Assembly (NCBI GenBank): GCA_022826155.1
Contig: JAJDVL010000047.1
Coordinates: 1-64,000, forward strand
DNA: 64,000 nucleotides
Direction of reading: 5' to 3'
Source of the DNA: Prochlorococcaceae cyanobacterium jk18x22bins.40
GTDB lineage: Bacteria > Cyanobacteriota > Cyanobacteriia > PCC-6307 > Cyanobiaceae
The first letter of the stretch is position 1, and each line of letters begins with the position of its first letter. A program made the position numbers and the translations under genes. Under the pieces are notes generated by a model. That model was not told where the DNA came from. It saw only the letters and a program-made list of their open reading frames with translations, and searched no databases. Below are positions 25,857 through 34,940 of the stretch, in pieces.

Positions 25857-28657
25857 GGTGCTGATGTGGGCTCTGTAACTAGAGACTGAGAATGCTTAAT
25901 AATAATATCTTGAAGATCACCAGGCTCAAACACCACATCCCAGGCCCAGCGCCCAAAACCACCATTTGCATTGATTGCCCTGACCCATTCACCCAAAGCA
26001 TCACGCTTGGCTTTGTTCTGTGGGCTATCGCTCCCCTTAATCTCAAGGGCCAGAAGCGTTTTGTTTGATAACTTCACAATGAAGTCCGGGACATAGCGCC
26101 GCCGAGAGCCATTCCACATGTAGTAGACAGCAAAGCCCAGGTGATCATTCTTGGCATAGGCAACAACTTTGTCTGATTCCTCAAAAACATTTGCAGCATA
26201 TCCTTCCCAGCCTGAATCCCCAACAAGATGGCTAATGTGTGATTTGATTGTAGGGAAGCATGGCCTGGTTGTGTACCAGGTGCGCATTCGGCCAGTGGCG
26301 CCCACGCGATTTTCCTGGTCAAACACTGGCGTGAGTTGCTCAATGTTCTGCTCCCTGACGAATTGAAGAATATGTTGAACAACGATGTCAATATTGAGGG
26401 CAATGAGGATCCGCCGACGCAAGGGCTCGGAATGAAAAGGAGACGAAACTTGCACATGCCGAGATTTCAGGAAGGTCTCAATAATGCGTACCAACTGCGC
26501 TGCCAAGTATGCTTTTTCTCCAGAGAACTGACGGCCCAACTCAGCAAGCCCTTTACTGGCCGCCCGAAAGATGAGCCGCTGTAGGCGAAACTCGTCCGGC
26601 AGCGCCTCAAGATCAATGTCCATAACTTCGCCCATGTGGGTTGCATCCCCAAGGGCGGGTGCCAACTCAGCGCTAATGGGTGTTGTGGCCGGGTCAAGGG
26701 TGAGGGGTTCCACTTTGTGCCAGTCCATGACAAGCTGGGGCTTGAGGACAGCTTCAACCCGCAGAACATTGGGCCATCGGATCTGAAGATGGTCCCGGTC
26801 CGGAACCACCTCAATCTGGGTTGTGGGCTGGGGGGGTGGCGGCGCTTCGCCGTCTTCGACGCTTTCCCAGATGGATAGGGGAACACCGAAGACATTCACA
26901 TATTCGGGCAGAAACAGCCCAGTTTCGTCAGTATCGTAGGAGACGCGGCGCAAGCCCCTGCCCATCACCTGCTCACAGAGCAATTGCGAGGTGAAGGCCC
27001 GCAAGCCCATGATATGGGTTACATTTTTGGCATCCCACCCTTCAGAGAGCATGGCAACCGAGATGACGTTTTGTAAGTCCTGACCAGCAGCCCCCCGCTT
27101 GCCCACAGTGTCCACGATCTCCCGCAATAGCTCTTCTTTCTTCATGCTCAGGAGTTGATGTTGACGTGTTGCGGGAATGTTGGCGGCCTCAATGATGGCT
27201 TTCAGCTTTGCTTCATAGTTTTTATCTGAAGTGGTGGCTTCACCAATTTCCGCCTTGTCAAGGACCTTTGAATCAACCCGTAGAGTTTGCTGGGGAGCGC
27301 ACAACTCCGGCCAGTGGGCATCCCCCTTGTTGAAGTAATGCTCGATGCGCGCCGCAGTTTCCGTGCGGTTGCAAACGGTCAGCATGACCGGCGGTGAAAG
27401 ATGCCCAGCCTCACGCCACTGCCGTTGCGTCTCCCTCCAGTCAGCGCCGAGGAGTGTGTAGGCGTCTTGCACCAGTTTGGGCAAGGCTTCATGGGGCTCA
27501 GCTTTTCTGTTGAGGTCCTGGGATACGGCTGGATCGCGGTAGATGTGGTAGAGCTTGGGGCGCAGTGTTTTTGCGTCAGGTAAAGCGTCATCCCGAACAA
27601 CAACCCGCGGAGTTTTCACCAGTCCCGCCTCAATGGCGTCATTCAAGCCAAAATCCGAGACGATCCAGTTGAACAGCGCCGTATCTGTACTCTTCTTTCC
27701 CGTTGGGGCAAAGGGTGTGGCGGATAAATCAAAGCACCGTTGGATGCCGCGAGTTCTGTGGAGGCGATCAAGGCCCTCAATCCAGCGGGTTGCCTCATCA
27801 AGATCAATGCCCTGTTCAGCGGCCTTCCTCCTGCTGATGTTCACCTCCGGTGGCTGGCGATAGGCGTGGTGTGCTTCGTCGTTGATGACAACAATGTGTT
27901 TATAGGAGCTTAATTTGCCCAGAACCCGGCGCGTGAAGGCCTCGTCCGACTCATCCCCCTTCTTGACCACGGAGCGGTCCGCTTTCTTCAACGGCATGAG
28001 TGTATGCCAATTCTCAATCAGCACCTCAGCTTGATTGAGTTTCTGCCGCAACGCTTCGGAGGGGCAGAGACTGAATTGATCGTAATAGCTGTTCTCACGA
28101 GGCAGCAACACTTGCAGCCGTTCTTTCACTGTCAACCCTGGCGCCACAACAAAGATGGCGCGGCTAAAATCCTTCTGCCGCTGTGGGTAGGTGAGGGCAT
28201 TCAGAACCTGCCAGGTGATGATCATGGCCATCACTGTGGTCTTGCCGGTTCCTGTTGCCATCTTGTTGCAAAGCCGTTCCCAGGGGCCGCCATCACCGTG
28301 GATTGCAATGCCCTGCTGATGGGCTGCTGCCCCCTCAACCCACCAGACGAGGGTCTCGATGGCCTCCAGTTGGCAGAAATAGAAGGGATAGTCCCGCGCT
28401 CCCTGATCGTGCCAGTGCTCCAACAGTTTGCGGGTGAGGATGGTCACGCCAGGCCAACCCGCCTCACGCCACGCCTGGACATGGCTACGAATCCTGTTGA
28501 CCTGATCCAGTGGCTCTGTGCGTCTGGTGTTGTTACGGGGATCAAAGATTTCCGTGCTGGCGGGGCGACGCCCTGGCTTGGTGACCAGTCTGCCGCCTGG
28601 GTCTTCGCTCCAGTGCTGCTCCGGGCAGACAAAGGGGGAATTGATGATCAGAGACAT
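25853..28657 (-). CDS. res: Type III restriction enzyme, Res subunit
   Basis: A 934-residue Res subunit, the translocase/endonuclease of a type III system. The SF2 helicase motifs are KMATGTGKTTVMAM (Walker A, about residue 150), NDEAHHAYR (motif II, about 265), SVAMLSEGWDAKNV (motif V, about 535) and QVMGRGLRRVSY (motif VI, about 565). The C-terminal endonuclease domain shows YVPDFIVKLSNKTLLALEIKG (about 850-875), a PD-(D/E)xK nuclease core with E-x-K. It starts at 28657, 4 bp after the mod stop. An open extension to 28846 lies inside mod. All motifs look intact. Confidence 0.93.
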   Translation of the reverse strand: MSLIINSPFVCPEQHWSEDPGGRLVTKPGRRPASTEIFDPRNNTRRTEPLDQVNRIRSHVQAWREAGWPGVTILTRKLLEHWHDQGARDYPFYFCQLEAIETLVWWVEGAAAHQQGIAIHGDGGPWERLCNKMATGTGKTTVMAMIITWQVLNALTYPQRQKDFSRAIFVVAPGLTVKERLQVLLPRENSYYDQFSLCPSEALRQKLNQAEVLIENWHTLMPLKKADRSVVKKGDESDEAFTRRVLGKLSSYKHIVVINDEAHHAYRQPPEVNISRRKAAEQGIDLDEATRWIEGLDRLHRTRGIQRCFDLSATPFAPTGKKSTDTALFNWIVSDFGLNDAIEAGLVKTPRVVVRDDALPDAKTLRPKLYHIYRDPAVSQDLNRKAEPHEALPKLVQDAYTLLGADWRETQRQWREAGHLSPPVMLTVCNRTETAARIEHYFNKGDAHWPELCAPQQTLRVDSKVLDKAEIGEATTSDKNYEAKLKAIIEAANIPATRQHQLLSMKKEELLREIVDTVGKRGAAGQDLQNVISVAMLSEGWDAKNVTHIMGLRAFTSQLLCEQVMGRGLRRVSYDTDETGLFLPEYVNVFGVPLSIWESVEDGEAPPPPQPTTQIEVVPDRDHLQIRWPNVLRVEAVLKPQLVMDWHKVEPLTLDPATTPISAELAPALGDATHMGEVMDIDLEALPDEFRLQRLIFRAASKGLAELGRQFSGEKAYLAAQLVRIIETFLKSRHVQVSSPFHSEPLRRRILIALNIDIVVQHILQFVREQNIEQLTPVFDQENRVGATGRMRTWYTTRPCFPTIKSHISHLVGDSGWEGYAANVFEESDKVVAYAKNDHLGFAVYYMWNGSRRRYVPDFIVKLSNKTLLALEIKGSDSPQNKAKRDALGEWVRAINANGGFGRWAWDVVFEPGDLQDIIIKHSQSLVTEPTSAP

Positions 28658-28661
28658 GGGT

Positions 28662-31586
28662 TCAATCCTCAAGGGACATGATCCTGAGGGACTCAATCCC
28701 ACGGTCGTCCACAATTTTGACCGCAATCCGCCGATTCTCCCCGGCCGCAAACGGTAGGGAGACGGTGCTGTGGAACTGTTCCAGCAGGTCTTCATCAAGC
28801 TGGGCGCGAATGGTCTTGCGCAGCCGATGCCAGCCGTCCCTGTCACCTGCCATGGGGAAGAACACCTGGTGGGGCATCAGGGAGCGCTGGTCATAGTCGG
28901 TATCCAAGGACCACATGGCGATCTTGTTTTTGCCGCCGGACACCAGATCCCCCGCCCTGGGATCGAAATAGTCAAAGCCGTTGACCTCCACCTGCCACAG
29001 GCCATCCTCCCCCTTGCGCAACTCCACATCCGGCTGACCCATGAGCCAGAAGGATTGATTCGAGGCCCGCTTTTTCTTCAAGTCTTCCGTGAGCAAATCG
29101 GTGTTCATCTGCACCTTGAGAAAGGCCATATCCGACACACTCATCTCATCAATATCCTTGGCGGCCTCCGGATCAAAGGTGAAGGCGCAGAACAGAACAA
29201 ATTGGGGCCGGGGCAGCAGGGTGTAAGCCTCCTGCATGGCCGTTTCCACTTGGCGCTGTTCCAAAGCAGCATGGGCAGGGCCAAAACTGACGACAGCGGG
29301 CTCACCGCTTTGCAGTGAACCGCTGGCATGGATGGTTTTGAGGCTGGGCAGCGTCTCCAACTCAGCGAAACGCAATACCGCGCCGTCCTTGGCCCGAATC
29401 CCCGTTTTGAGCAGCTCATCACGCCACATGGCTTGGCGTGCAGTTTCGCCGCTGCGGGCAATGGTGGCGTCCGCCTCTTGAGGAGGAAGGCTCTCATCAA
29501 GGGACAAGACGGTGGGCGCCGGCACCGCCTCCACCGAGAAAGGGCCGGTGATGCGCAGGCGGGTCTTGTCAATGTGGGGCTTGTCGTAGAGGGTCTCCTG
29601 CTGGGCATGATCGGCAATGGACTGGTCCATGCGCCGCTGCATGGCCTGACGGGCCTCGTGGAAAGCGTCGAAAGCTGGACGGGCGGCTGTGGGCCAATCC
29701 TCAGGCCAGGTGAAGGGCACCTCCCATTCATGGAGCGTTTCCCCATTAGCAAACTTCACCGGCTGCCCCTTGCGCACACCTTGGGTGGGCTCGAGGGGAC
29801 CGGGCGGCGCAGCGGTCAGGGCTGCATTGAGATCGGCAAGGGCCGCGGCGATCTTGGGGTGGTCTTCATCGTAGATTGTATCGATGTCGGGATTATTGGC
29901 GATGCTTTTGAGGGTGATGTGGGGGACGGTTTCGTAGTTGAAACCTCCCTTCAAACCCTCATGGGGATCACGGAGTATGTAGTAATCGAAGGAGGCAGTC
30001 ATCAAACGCTGCTTGGCCAAGGTGATGGCTACGCGGGACGTGTCGCAAGTGATCCAGCGGCGGCCCCATTGTTCGGCAACGTACGCAGTGGTGCCGGAGC
30101 CACAGGTGGGGTCAAGGACAAGATCGCCGGGATCGGTGGTCATCAGTAGGCAGCGTTCAATAATGCTTTCCGATGTTTGAACTACATATAGCTTATTGTT
30201 GGCTGAAAATGTATCTGACCAAATGTCTGAAATTACTTCAGTTGGTGAGTCTTCATAAAAATATTTCCATCTCAAGCTTCCCGATAGCGGTTCTAGCCTA
30301 CCTGACTTTTGCAAGCGGGACATCCCGTCAAGGTGTGTTTTCCAGCTCTTCCTATTCGGATACTTATATTCCTTACCATTACAAATAAAATTGTACATAC
30401 ACGACTCTGTATAGCCAGAAGATCCTAAATTCTGTGCAGTGTAGAAGCGATATTTCTTGAACTCATCCTTATCGATTCTCGAGCGAGACTTTGTCGTTCC
30501 ACTTGAATCCATTCCTAGAGAGAATTCTGGGTGATCTTCAAGTAGTTTTTGCTTTTTTGGTTTCCTAAATTTCAATTTAGATTTATCTTTACAATACCAA
30601 ATTATAAAATCAGTCGTACGAGCAAGATCAGACACTGAAAGGGGGCTCTTCACACGAACAGTTATCTGTGATACAAAATTCTTAGCCAGAAATATCTCGT
30701 CAATTATATTTCTTACAAGATGCACATTCTCATCCCCAATCTGCACGAAGATTGATCCACTTTCACTCAACAATTCCCGCGCCAGCAGCAGCCGGTCCCG
30801 TAAATAGGTGAGATAGGAGTGAATCCCCAGCTCCCAGGTGTCCCGGAAGGCTTTGATTGTTTCCGGTTCCTGGGTGAGATCCTCATCTGAGCGATCTTTC
30901 ACATCCCGCTTGTTCACAAAGGGCTGAAAATTGGAGCCGTATTTGATTCCATAGGGTGGGTCAATATAGATCATTTGCACACAGCCGCCCAGGCTTTCCT
31001 TAGTGAGCAGGGAGTTCATCACCAGCAGGCTATCCCCCGCCACCAATCGGTTGGACCAACCTTTTTCGTGGCGATAGAACTCCAGCACCTGCCGCAAGGG
31101 CAGATTCTCAAACGGCGCTGCGAACAGGTCCGGTTGTCGCCACTGGCGGGCGGCATCGTCGCCCGCCAGCCGCTTGGCCACATGAGCCAGAATGGTTGCC
31201 GGATCCACTCGCTCATGGACATGGAGGGAAACCGTATCCACGGTGAAGCTGGTTTTTTCCGCTTTGCCCGTCCAGGTGAGATAGGGTTGCTGGAGGCGTT
31301 TCAATTCCTCCAGCGCTTCTTTCATGCGTCCGGGATCATTGGAAGCCAGCGCCTCATCAATGAGCGTTTCGATCCCGGCTCGGGCGCTATCGAAGTTGAG
31401 CACCGGATCCAGGTGGGGATCATAGGCCCAGGTCGTTTTGTCCCCGTCCGGGTCCGTTGCGGCATGGACCATCCCCACTTCAGGGTTGTTCACCCGTGTG
31501 TCCCCATGGCGATAACTGAGCACCTGCACCGGCTTGCCCTTGCCCCGTGCGTTCCGCCGCGAATTGGCTGGGTTTTCATCGGACAT
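28662..31586 (-). CDS. mod: Type III DNA-methyltransferase, Mod subunit
   Basis: A 974-residue beta-class N6-adenine methyltransferase. The catalytic motif comes first (MIYIDPPYGIKYG, about residue 210), then a target-recognition region, then the SAM motif VLDPTCGSGTTAYVAEQWG (about 505). Base composition changes sharply at about 30165-30775: this stretch, residues 270-474, is AT-rich and Lys/Ser-rich while both flanks are GC-rich, as expected if the recognition domain was exchanged. The ATG at 31586 (MSDENPANSRR) is preferred; an ATG at 31661 and a GTG at 31664 add about 25 residues. Forms a restriction-modification complex with Res. Confidence 0.93.
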   Translation of the reverse strand: MSDENPANSRRNARGKGKPVQVLSYRHGDTRVNNPEVGMVHAATDPDGDKTTWAYDPHLDPVLNFDSARAGIETLIDEALASNDPGRMKEALEELKRLQQPYLTWTGKAEKTSFTVDTVSLHVHERVDPATILAHVAKRLAGDDAARQWRQPDLFAAPFENLPLRQVLEFYRHEKGWSNRLVAGDSLLVMNSLLTKESLGGCVQMIYIDPPYGIKYGSNFQPFVNKRDVKDRSDEDLTQEPETIKAFRDTWELGIHSYLTYLRDRLLLARELLSESGSIFVQIGDENVHLVRNIIDEIFLAKNFVSQITVRVKSPLSVSDLARTTDFIIWYCKDKSKLKFRKPKKQKLLEDHPEFSLGMDSSGTTKSRSRIDKDEFKKYRFYTAQNLGSSGYTESCMYNFICNGKEYKYPNRKSWKTHLDGMSRLQKSGRLEPLSGSLRWKYFYEDSPTEVISDIWSDTFSANNKLYVVQTSESIIERCLLMTTDPGDLVLDPTCGSGTTAYVAEQWGRRWITCDTSRVAITLAKQRLMTASFDYYILRDPHEGLKGGFNYETVPHITLKSIANNPDIDTIYDEDHPKIAAALADLNAALTAAPPGPLEPTQGVRKGQPVKFANGETLHEWEVPFTWPEDWPTAARPAFDAFHEARQAMQRRMDQSIADHAQQETLYDKPHIDKTRLRITGPFSVEAVPAPTVLSLDESLPPQEADATIARSGETARQAMWRDELLKTGIRAKDGAVLRFAELETLPSLKTIHASGSLQSGEPAVVSFGPAHAALEQRQVETAMQEAYTLLPRPQFVLFCAFTFDPEAAKDIDEMSVSDMAFLKVQMNTDLLTEDLKKKRASNQSFWLMGQPDVELRKGEDGLWQVEVNGFDYFDPRAGDLVSGGKNKIAMWSLDTDYDQRSLMPHQVFFPMAGDRDGWHRLRKTIRAQLDEDLLEQFHSTVSLPFAAGENRRIAVKIVDDRGIESLRIMSLED

Positions 31587-31688
31587 GGCCTGAGGCAGGG
31601 GCTCCACAAGCTTAGGCCAGCGGGGACTGTGCTTTGGGCGGGGCTTGATTGAGGACAGCATCACCCATGGGGGTGAAGGATCACGGGG

Positions 31689-31937
31689 TCATCCGAAGAG
31701 GGCTTCCTTCACAGCCTGGCTGGATAAACCGACATGCTCCGCCACCACATTCACAATTTTATTCAGAGTTCCGACGCGCAGGGAGCAGTGGTCCGGCACG
31801 GTCAAGCTGTGTTCACCAGCCTCTGTGACCCGCGTCACGGTCATGTGACTTCCCCTCTGTCGTGTCACCGTGTAGCGATAGTGGCGTGAGAGCCGCCCAC
31901 AAAGATCCTGGCCGGAAAGATCCCGCGGGAGTCTCAT
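31689..31937 (-). CDS. hicA: HicA-type toxin (mRNA interferase)
   Basis: An 82-residue protein with the HicA dsRNA-binding-like fold. It has an N-terminal SGQDLCGRLSRHYRYTVTRQ, the catalytic GSHMTV (family G-S-H-x-x-[FV/Y]) near residue 31, VPDHCSLRVGTLNKIV near 52 and a C-terminal helix. HicA cleaves mRNA in a ribosome-independent way until bound by HicB. The ATG at 31937 overlaps the end of the HicB-like gene by 4 bp. An open extension to 32009 lies within hicB. It lies about 100 bp upstream of mod on the same strand. Confidence 0.82.
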   Translation of the reverse strand: MRLPRDLSGQDLCGRLSRHYRYTVTRQRGSHMTVTRVTEAGEHSLTVPDHCSLRVGTLNKIVNVVAEHVGLSSQAVKEALFG

Positions 31938-32317
31938 ACAGCAATGGCCTCGTCCTCCACGTAGTGGAGCCTGATCGGGCCGGGAACATGGCCACCAGCA
32001 AAGTGGCAATTCACCGCGTCCCGGACCATGGTTTCCAGATCGTCCCGATCCTCCCCCTGTGTGAAGATGCAGTGGCCAACTGCCTGGGCATCATATCCCC
32101 CTTCGGGGGCTTTGGTCACCTCGAAGAGGATCTCGTTGCGGTTGATCCCCCCTTCGTTCCTATCCGGCTTGGTGGCCCGGGTCAAAACTTCCCCACGGGT
32201 GCCACCTGGAGATAGATTCGCTGGACGCTGGACCTCAAAGCAGCGACTCAAACCCCCATGGACAATTCCCTGAACCTTGGCGCTGATGCGGGTGCGGGTG
32301 CTGTGCATCCATTTCAT
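31934..32317 (-). CDS. hicB: HicB-like antitoxin
   Basis: The C-terminal 70 residues (EILFEVTKAPEGGYDAQAVG, FTQGEDRDDLETMVRDAV, RLHYVEDEAIAV) form the small HicB-like partial RNase H fold. The 127-residue frame has an ATG at 32317, but its first 57 residues are Arg/Gly-rich without family similarity. The true start may be the TTG at 32185 or another weak start; no ATG or GTG lies near the domain edge. It precedes and overlaps hicA by 4 bp, the usual coupling of toxin and antitoxin. It lacks the separate DNA-binding domain of larger HicB proteins. Confidence 0.72.
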   Translation of the reverse strand: MKWMHSTRTRISAKVQGIVHGGLSRCFEVQRPANLSPGGTRGEVLTRATKPDRNEGGINRNEILFEVTKAPEGGYDAQAVGHCIFTQGEDRDDLETMVRDAVNCHFAGGHVPGPIRLHYVEDEAIAV

Positions 32318-32601
32318 AGAAAGGGCCTCTCTAGGGCTCTAATAGCGATCCTCTAGCTCCCTGGGGCTCTGGATCTGTATAAATCATAGTCCATTGAGAT
32401 CGTTGAGAGGCCCCCTGCACCGCCATGCCATGGCCAAATACCGCCATGCCATGGCCAAATAATGTGCCCTACGGACGATCCTTGCCCCGATTCCTAGCGG
32501 GATGGTTTCACCACGCTACATGGTGTGGCCCTTGGCCACCCGGATGGCGGCGCGGTCTGGCTGGCAGCCCGATGGTCCCTGTTGCTTTGCGTGCAAGGGG
32601 G
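32318..32601. other. Intergenic stretch upstream of hicBA
   Basis: About 280 bp without a convincing gene. It holds a locally AT-rich segment near 32375-32395 (on the minus strand, TATGATTTATAC) that could be a -10 region for hicBA. It also holds a perfect 21-bp tandem duplication, described separately. The plus-strand open frame from 32425 to 32976 has no protein-like features. Confidence 0.5.
32420..32461. repeat. Perfect 21-bp tandem duplication
   Basis: The unit CCGCCATGCCATGGCCAAATA occurs twice in direct succession (32420-32440 and 32441-32461). Each unit contains the palindrome GCCATGGC. Perfect identity suggests a recent duplication. Role unknown. Confidence 0.9.
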
Positions 32602-32799
32602 CTATGGCTTGGCCAGCATAAGGGCCACAGGGACCACCACCACGAGCAGCACAATGACGGACGTGGCGTCCCCTGCGAATCTCAAGAGGAACTTGAGGTC
32701 CTGCCTGGCTTCCTTGAGGTCCTGCCTGACGTCACCGAGACTGGCTTTCAAGGCCTCTTGACCAGCTTCCAAGCGCCCCAGACTGACACCAAGGTCCAA
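32602..32799 (-). CDS. Small protein with amphipathic helix and C-terminal membrane anchor
   Basis: A 65-residue ORF with a heptad-like helix (SLGRLEAGQEALKASLGDVR, then RQDLKEARQDLKFLLRF with a 7-residue repeat) and a C-terminal hydrophobic span (VIVLLVVVVPVALMLA). The composition is clearly protein-like. The only start in frame is TTG at 32799, and no ribosome binding site is clear. Similar short coiled-coil, tail-anchored proteins occur near toxin-antitoxin and phage regions, but I cannot name a family. The 245 bp from here to lipA show no other gene. Confidence 0.45.
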   Translation of the reverse strand: MDLGVSLGRLEAGQEALKASLGDVRQDLKEARQDLKFLLRFAGDATSVIVLLVVVVPVALMLAKP

Positions 32800-33044
32800 G
32801 GTGTTGATGGGAAGTGTCTGCCTGTGGTGTGGAGGTCATGGACCGCGCCCCTTGATCTCATCCTATGGCGAGAACAAGGTGGGGGTGACAACGAAAAAGG
32901 GCTGGCGGTAGCGCTGCGTTGGTCTGCTGATGGGATGGAACGTAGTCTTCATGCAGGCCCTCCAGTTGCCGTGTGACCACCAAAAACCAGCGGCAAGGAT
33001 GCACCCCCACCCGCCGCACCCTTCTGCCGCCCAATTGAGCCCCA

Positions 33045-33968
33045 ATGCCCAGCCCCTATCGCACCACCCTTCCCCAACAGCGCCTGCCCCCCTGGCTGCA
33101 ACGTCCCCTCGGCACTGCATCCCAGTTGGCCCAGGTGCAGGAACAGGTTCGGAGCCTTCGCCTCAACACCATCTGTGAGCAAGGCCGCTGCCCCAATCGG
33201 GGGGAGTGTTACGCCGCGGGAACCGCCACGTTCCTTCTGGGTGGATCCATTTGCACCCGCAGTTGTGCATTTTGCCAGGTGCATAAGGGCCAGGCGCCCC
33301 AACCCCTGGACGCCAAGGAAGCGGACCGGGTGGCGGAGGCGGTGGCCAATTTGGGATTGCGCTATGTGGTGCTCACGGCAGTGGCGCGGGATGATCAGCC
33401 GGATCACGGCGCAAGCCTGTTCGTGGAGACCATGGCGGCCATCCGCCGTCATGACGCCACCGTGTCCATTGAGGTGCTGACCCCTGATTTCTGGGGTGGG
33501 CAGCGGGAGCTTGCAGCAGCCCACAGGGCCCAGCGCCAGCGGTTGGCCATGGTGCTGGCGGCCCGTCCGGTGTGCTTCAACCACAATCTGGAAACCGTGG
33601 AACGGCTCCAACGTCAGGTGCGTCGTGGCGCCCAATACGACCGCTCCCTGGGGCTTCTGGCCCTGAGCAAACAACTGGCCCCGGAGATTCCTACAAAATC
33701 CGGCCTGATGCTGGGGCTGGGCGAGAGCGAAGCGGAGGTGCTGGCCACCCTCCGGGATCTGCGCCGTGTGGACTGTGATCGCGTCACCATGGGCCAGTAC
33801 ATGCGCCCTTCCCTGGATCAACTCCCCGTGGAGCGCTACTGGACGCCGGCGGATTTCCAGCGCCTGGGCCAGGCCGCCCGGGCCATGGGCTTTCGTCAGG
33901 TGCGCAGTGGCCCCCTGGTGCGCAGCAGCTACCACGCCCACAGCAGTGAGCCCTTGGTTGAGGCCTGA
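33045..33968 (+). CDS. lipA: Lipoyl synthase
   Basis: Radical SAM enzyme that inserts two sulfurs into octanoyl groups on lipoyl domains. Residues 44-55 read [12 protein letters not shown], ligands of the auxiliary cluster, and residues 70-77 read CTRSCAFC, the radical SAM cluster. Further motifs are [20 protein letters not shown] and the C-terminal VRSSYHAHS, whose Ser coordinates the auxiliary cluster. The 307-residue length fits. The C-terminus abuts bioB tail-to-tail, with a short palindrome spanning the junction. Functionally linked to the ligase-like gene at 2255. Confidence 0.96.
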   Translation: MPSPYRTTLPQQRLPPWLQRPLGTASQLAQVQEQVRSLRLNTICEQGRCPNRGECYAAGTATFLLGGSICTRSCAFCQVHKGQAPQPLDAKEADRVAEAVANLGLRYVVLTAVARDDQPDHGASLFVETMAAIRRHDATVSIEVLTPDFWGGQRELAAAHRAQRQRLAMVLAARPVCFNHNLETVERLQRQVRRGAQYDRSLGLLALSKQLAPEIPTKSGLMLGLGESEAEVLATLRDLRRVDCDRVTMGQYMRPSLDQLPVERYWTPADFQRLGQAARAMGFRQVRSGPLVRSSYHAHSSEPLVEA

Positions 33969-33983
33969 ACCTTAAGAGGCCTC
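33960..33983. terminator. Possible bidirectional hairpin between lipA and bioB
   Basis: GAGGCCT is followed after 10 bases by its complement AGGCCTC, spanning the 3-bp gap between the convergent lipA and bioB stop codons. The 7-bp stem is GC-rich but there is no T run on either side, so termination is only suggested. Confidence 0.3.
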
Positions 33984-34940
33984 CCCATGGGGTTGCCGCC
34001 AGCGCACCCCAGCCGCCTGGAGCAGGTCTTGATCCTTGGAGAGATCGGGGTTGGGGGTGGTGAGCAGGCGATCCCCGTAGAAGATGGAATCCGCCCCCGC
34101 AAGGAGACAGAGCAACTGGGCTTCCCGGCTGAGGCTGGTGCGGCCGGCGCTGAGGCGGACCCGGCTGCGGGGCATGAGAATTCGTGCCGTGGCCACCATG
34201 CGCACCAACTCCAGTGGATCCACTGGCGGCTGCTCCCCCAGGGGTGTACCCTCAATGGGCACCAGGGCATTGATGGGAACACTCTCCGGGTGAGGATTCA
34301 TGCTGGCCAGAACCACCAGCAGCTCTGCCCGATCCTGCACAGTTTCCCCCAGCCCCAGAATCCCGCCGGTGCAGAGAGTGATGCCCGCCTGCCGCACCCG
34401 CTGCAACGTGGCCAGGCGGTCCCCGTAGGTGCGGGTGGTAACCACTTGGTTGTAGTGGGCGGGTCCGGTGTCCAGGTTGTGGTTGTAGGCGGTCAGGCCC
34501 GCTGCAGCCAGCCTTTTGGCCTGGTCGTCCGTCAGCATGCCTGCGGTGACACAGGCCTCCATGCCCAGGGCACGCACCCCCTCCACCATGGCCACCATGG
34601 CCTCGAAGGCTGGACCGTTGCGAATTTCACGCCAGGCCCAACCCATGCAGAAGCGGTGGGCGCCAGCGGCCTTGGCGGCGGCGGCCTTCGCCAACACCTG
34701 CTCCACATCAAGTGTCTGGGGCGGGGTGGGCAAGGCCTGGGGGTGATGGGCAGATTGGGAGCAGTAGGCGCAATCCTCGCTGCAACCACCGGTTTTAACG
34801 CTCAGCAGGGAGGCCAGTTGCACGGTGTAACCGGGATTGGCCTGACGGTGAACGGACTGGGCCTGCCAGAGCAGGTCCACCAGGGGAGCTTGCAGCAGGT
34901 TCAACACCTCCTGCACTGTCCAGTCGTATCTGGGCTTCAT
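33972..34940 (-). CDS. bioB: Biotin synthase
   Basis: Radical SAM enzyme converting dethiobiotin to biotin. The cluster motif is [13 protein letters not shown] near residues 51-62. It has [24 protein letters not shown] (the second-cluster ligand region) and the C-terminal [27 protein letters not shown], which carries the conserved Arg. The 322-residue length is typical. The ATG at 34940 overlaps the uppS stop by 4 bp. No other bio genes are in the window. Confidence 0.96.
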   Translation of the reverse strand: MKPRYDWTVQEVLNLLQAPLVDLLWQAQSVHRQANPGYTVQLASLLSVKTGGCSEDCAYCSQSAHHPQALPTPPQTLDVEQVLAKAAAAKAAGAHRFCMGWAWREIRNGPAFEAMVAMVEGVRALGMEACVTAGMLTDDQAKRLAAAGLTAYNHNLDTGPAHYNQVVTTRTYGDRLATLQRVRQAGITLCTGGILGLGETVQDRAELLVVLASMNPHPESVPINALVPIEGTPLGEQPPVDPLELVRMVATARILMPRSRVRLSAGRTSLSREAQLLCLLAGADSIFYGDRLLTTPNPDLSKDQDLLQAAGVRWRQPHGEAS

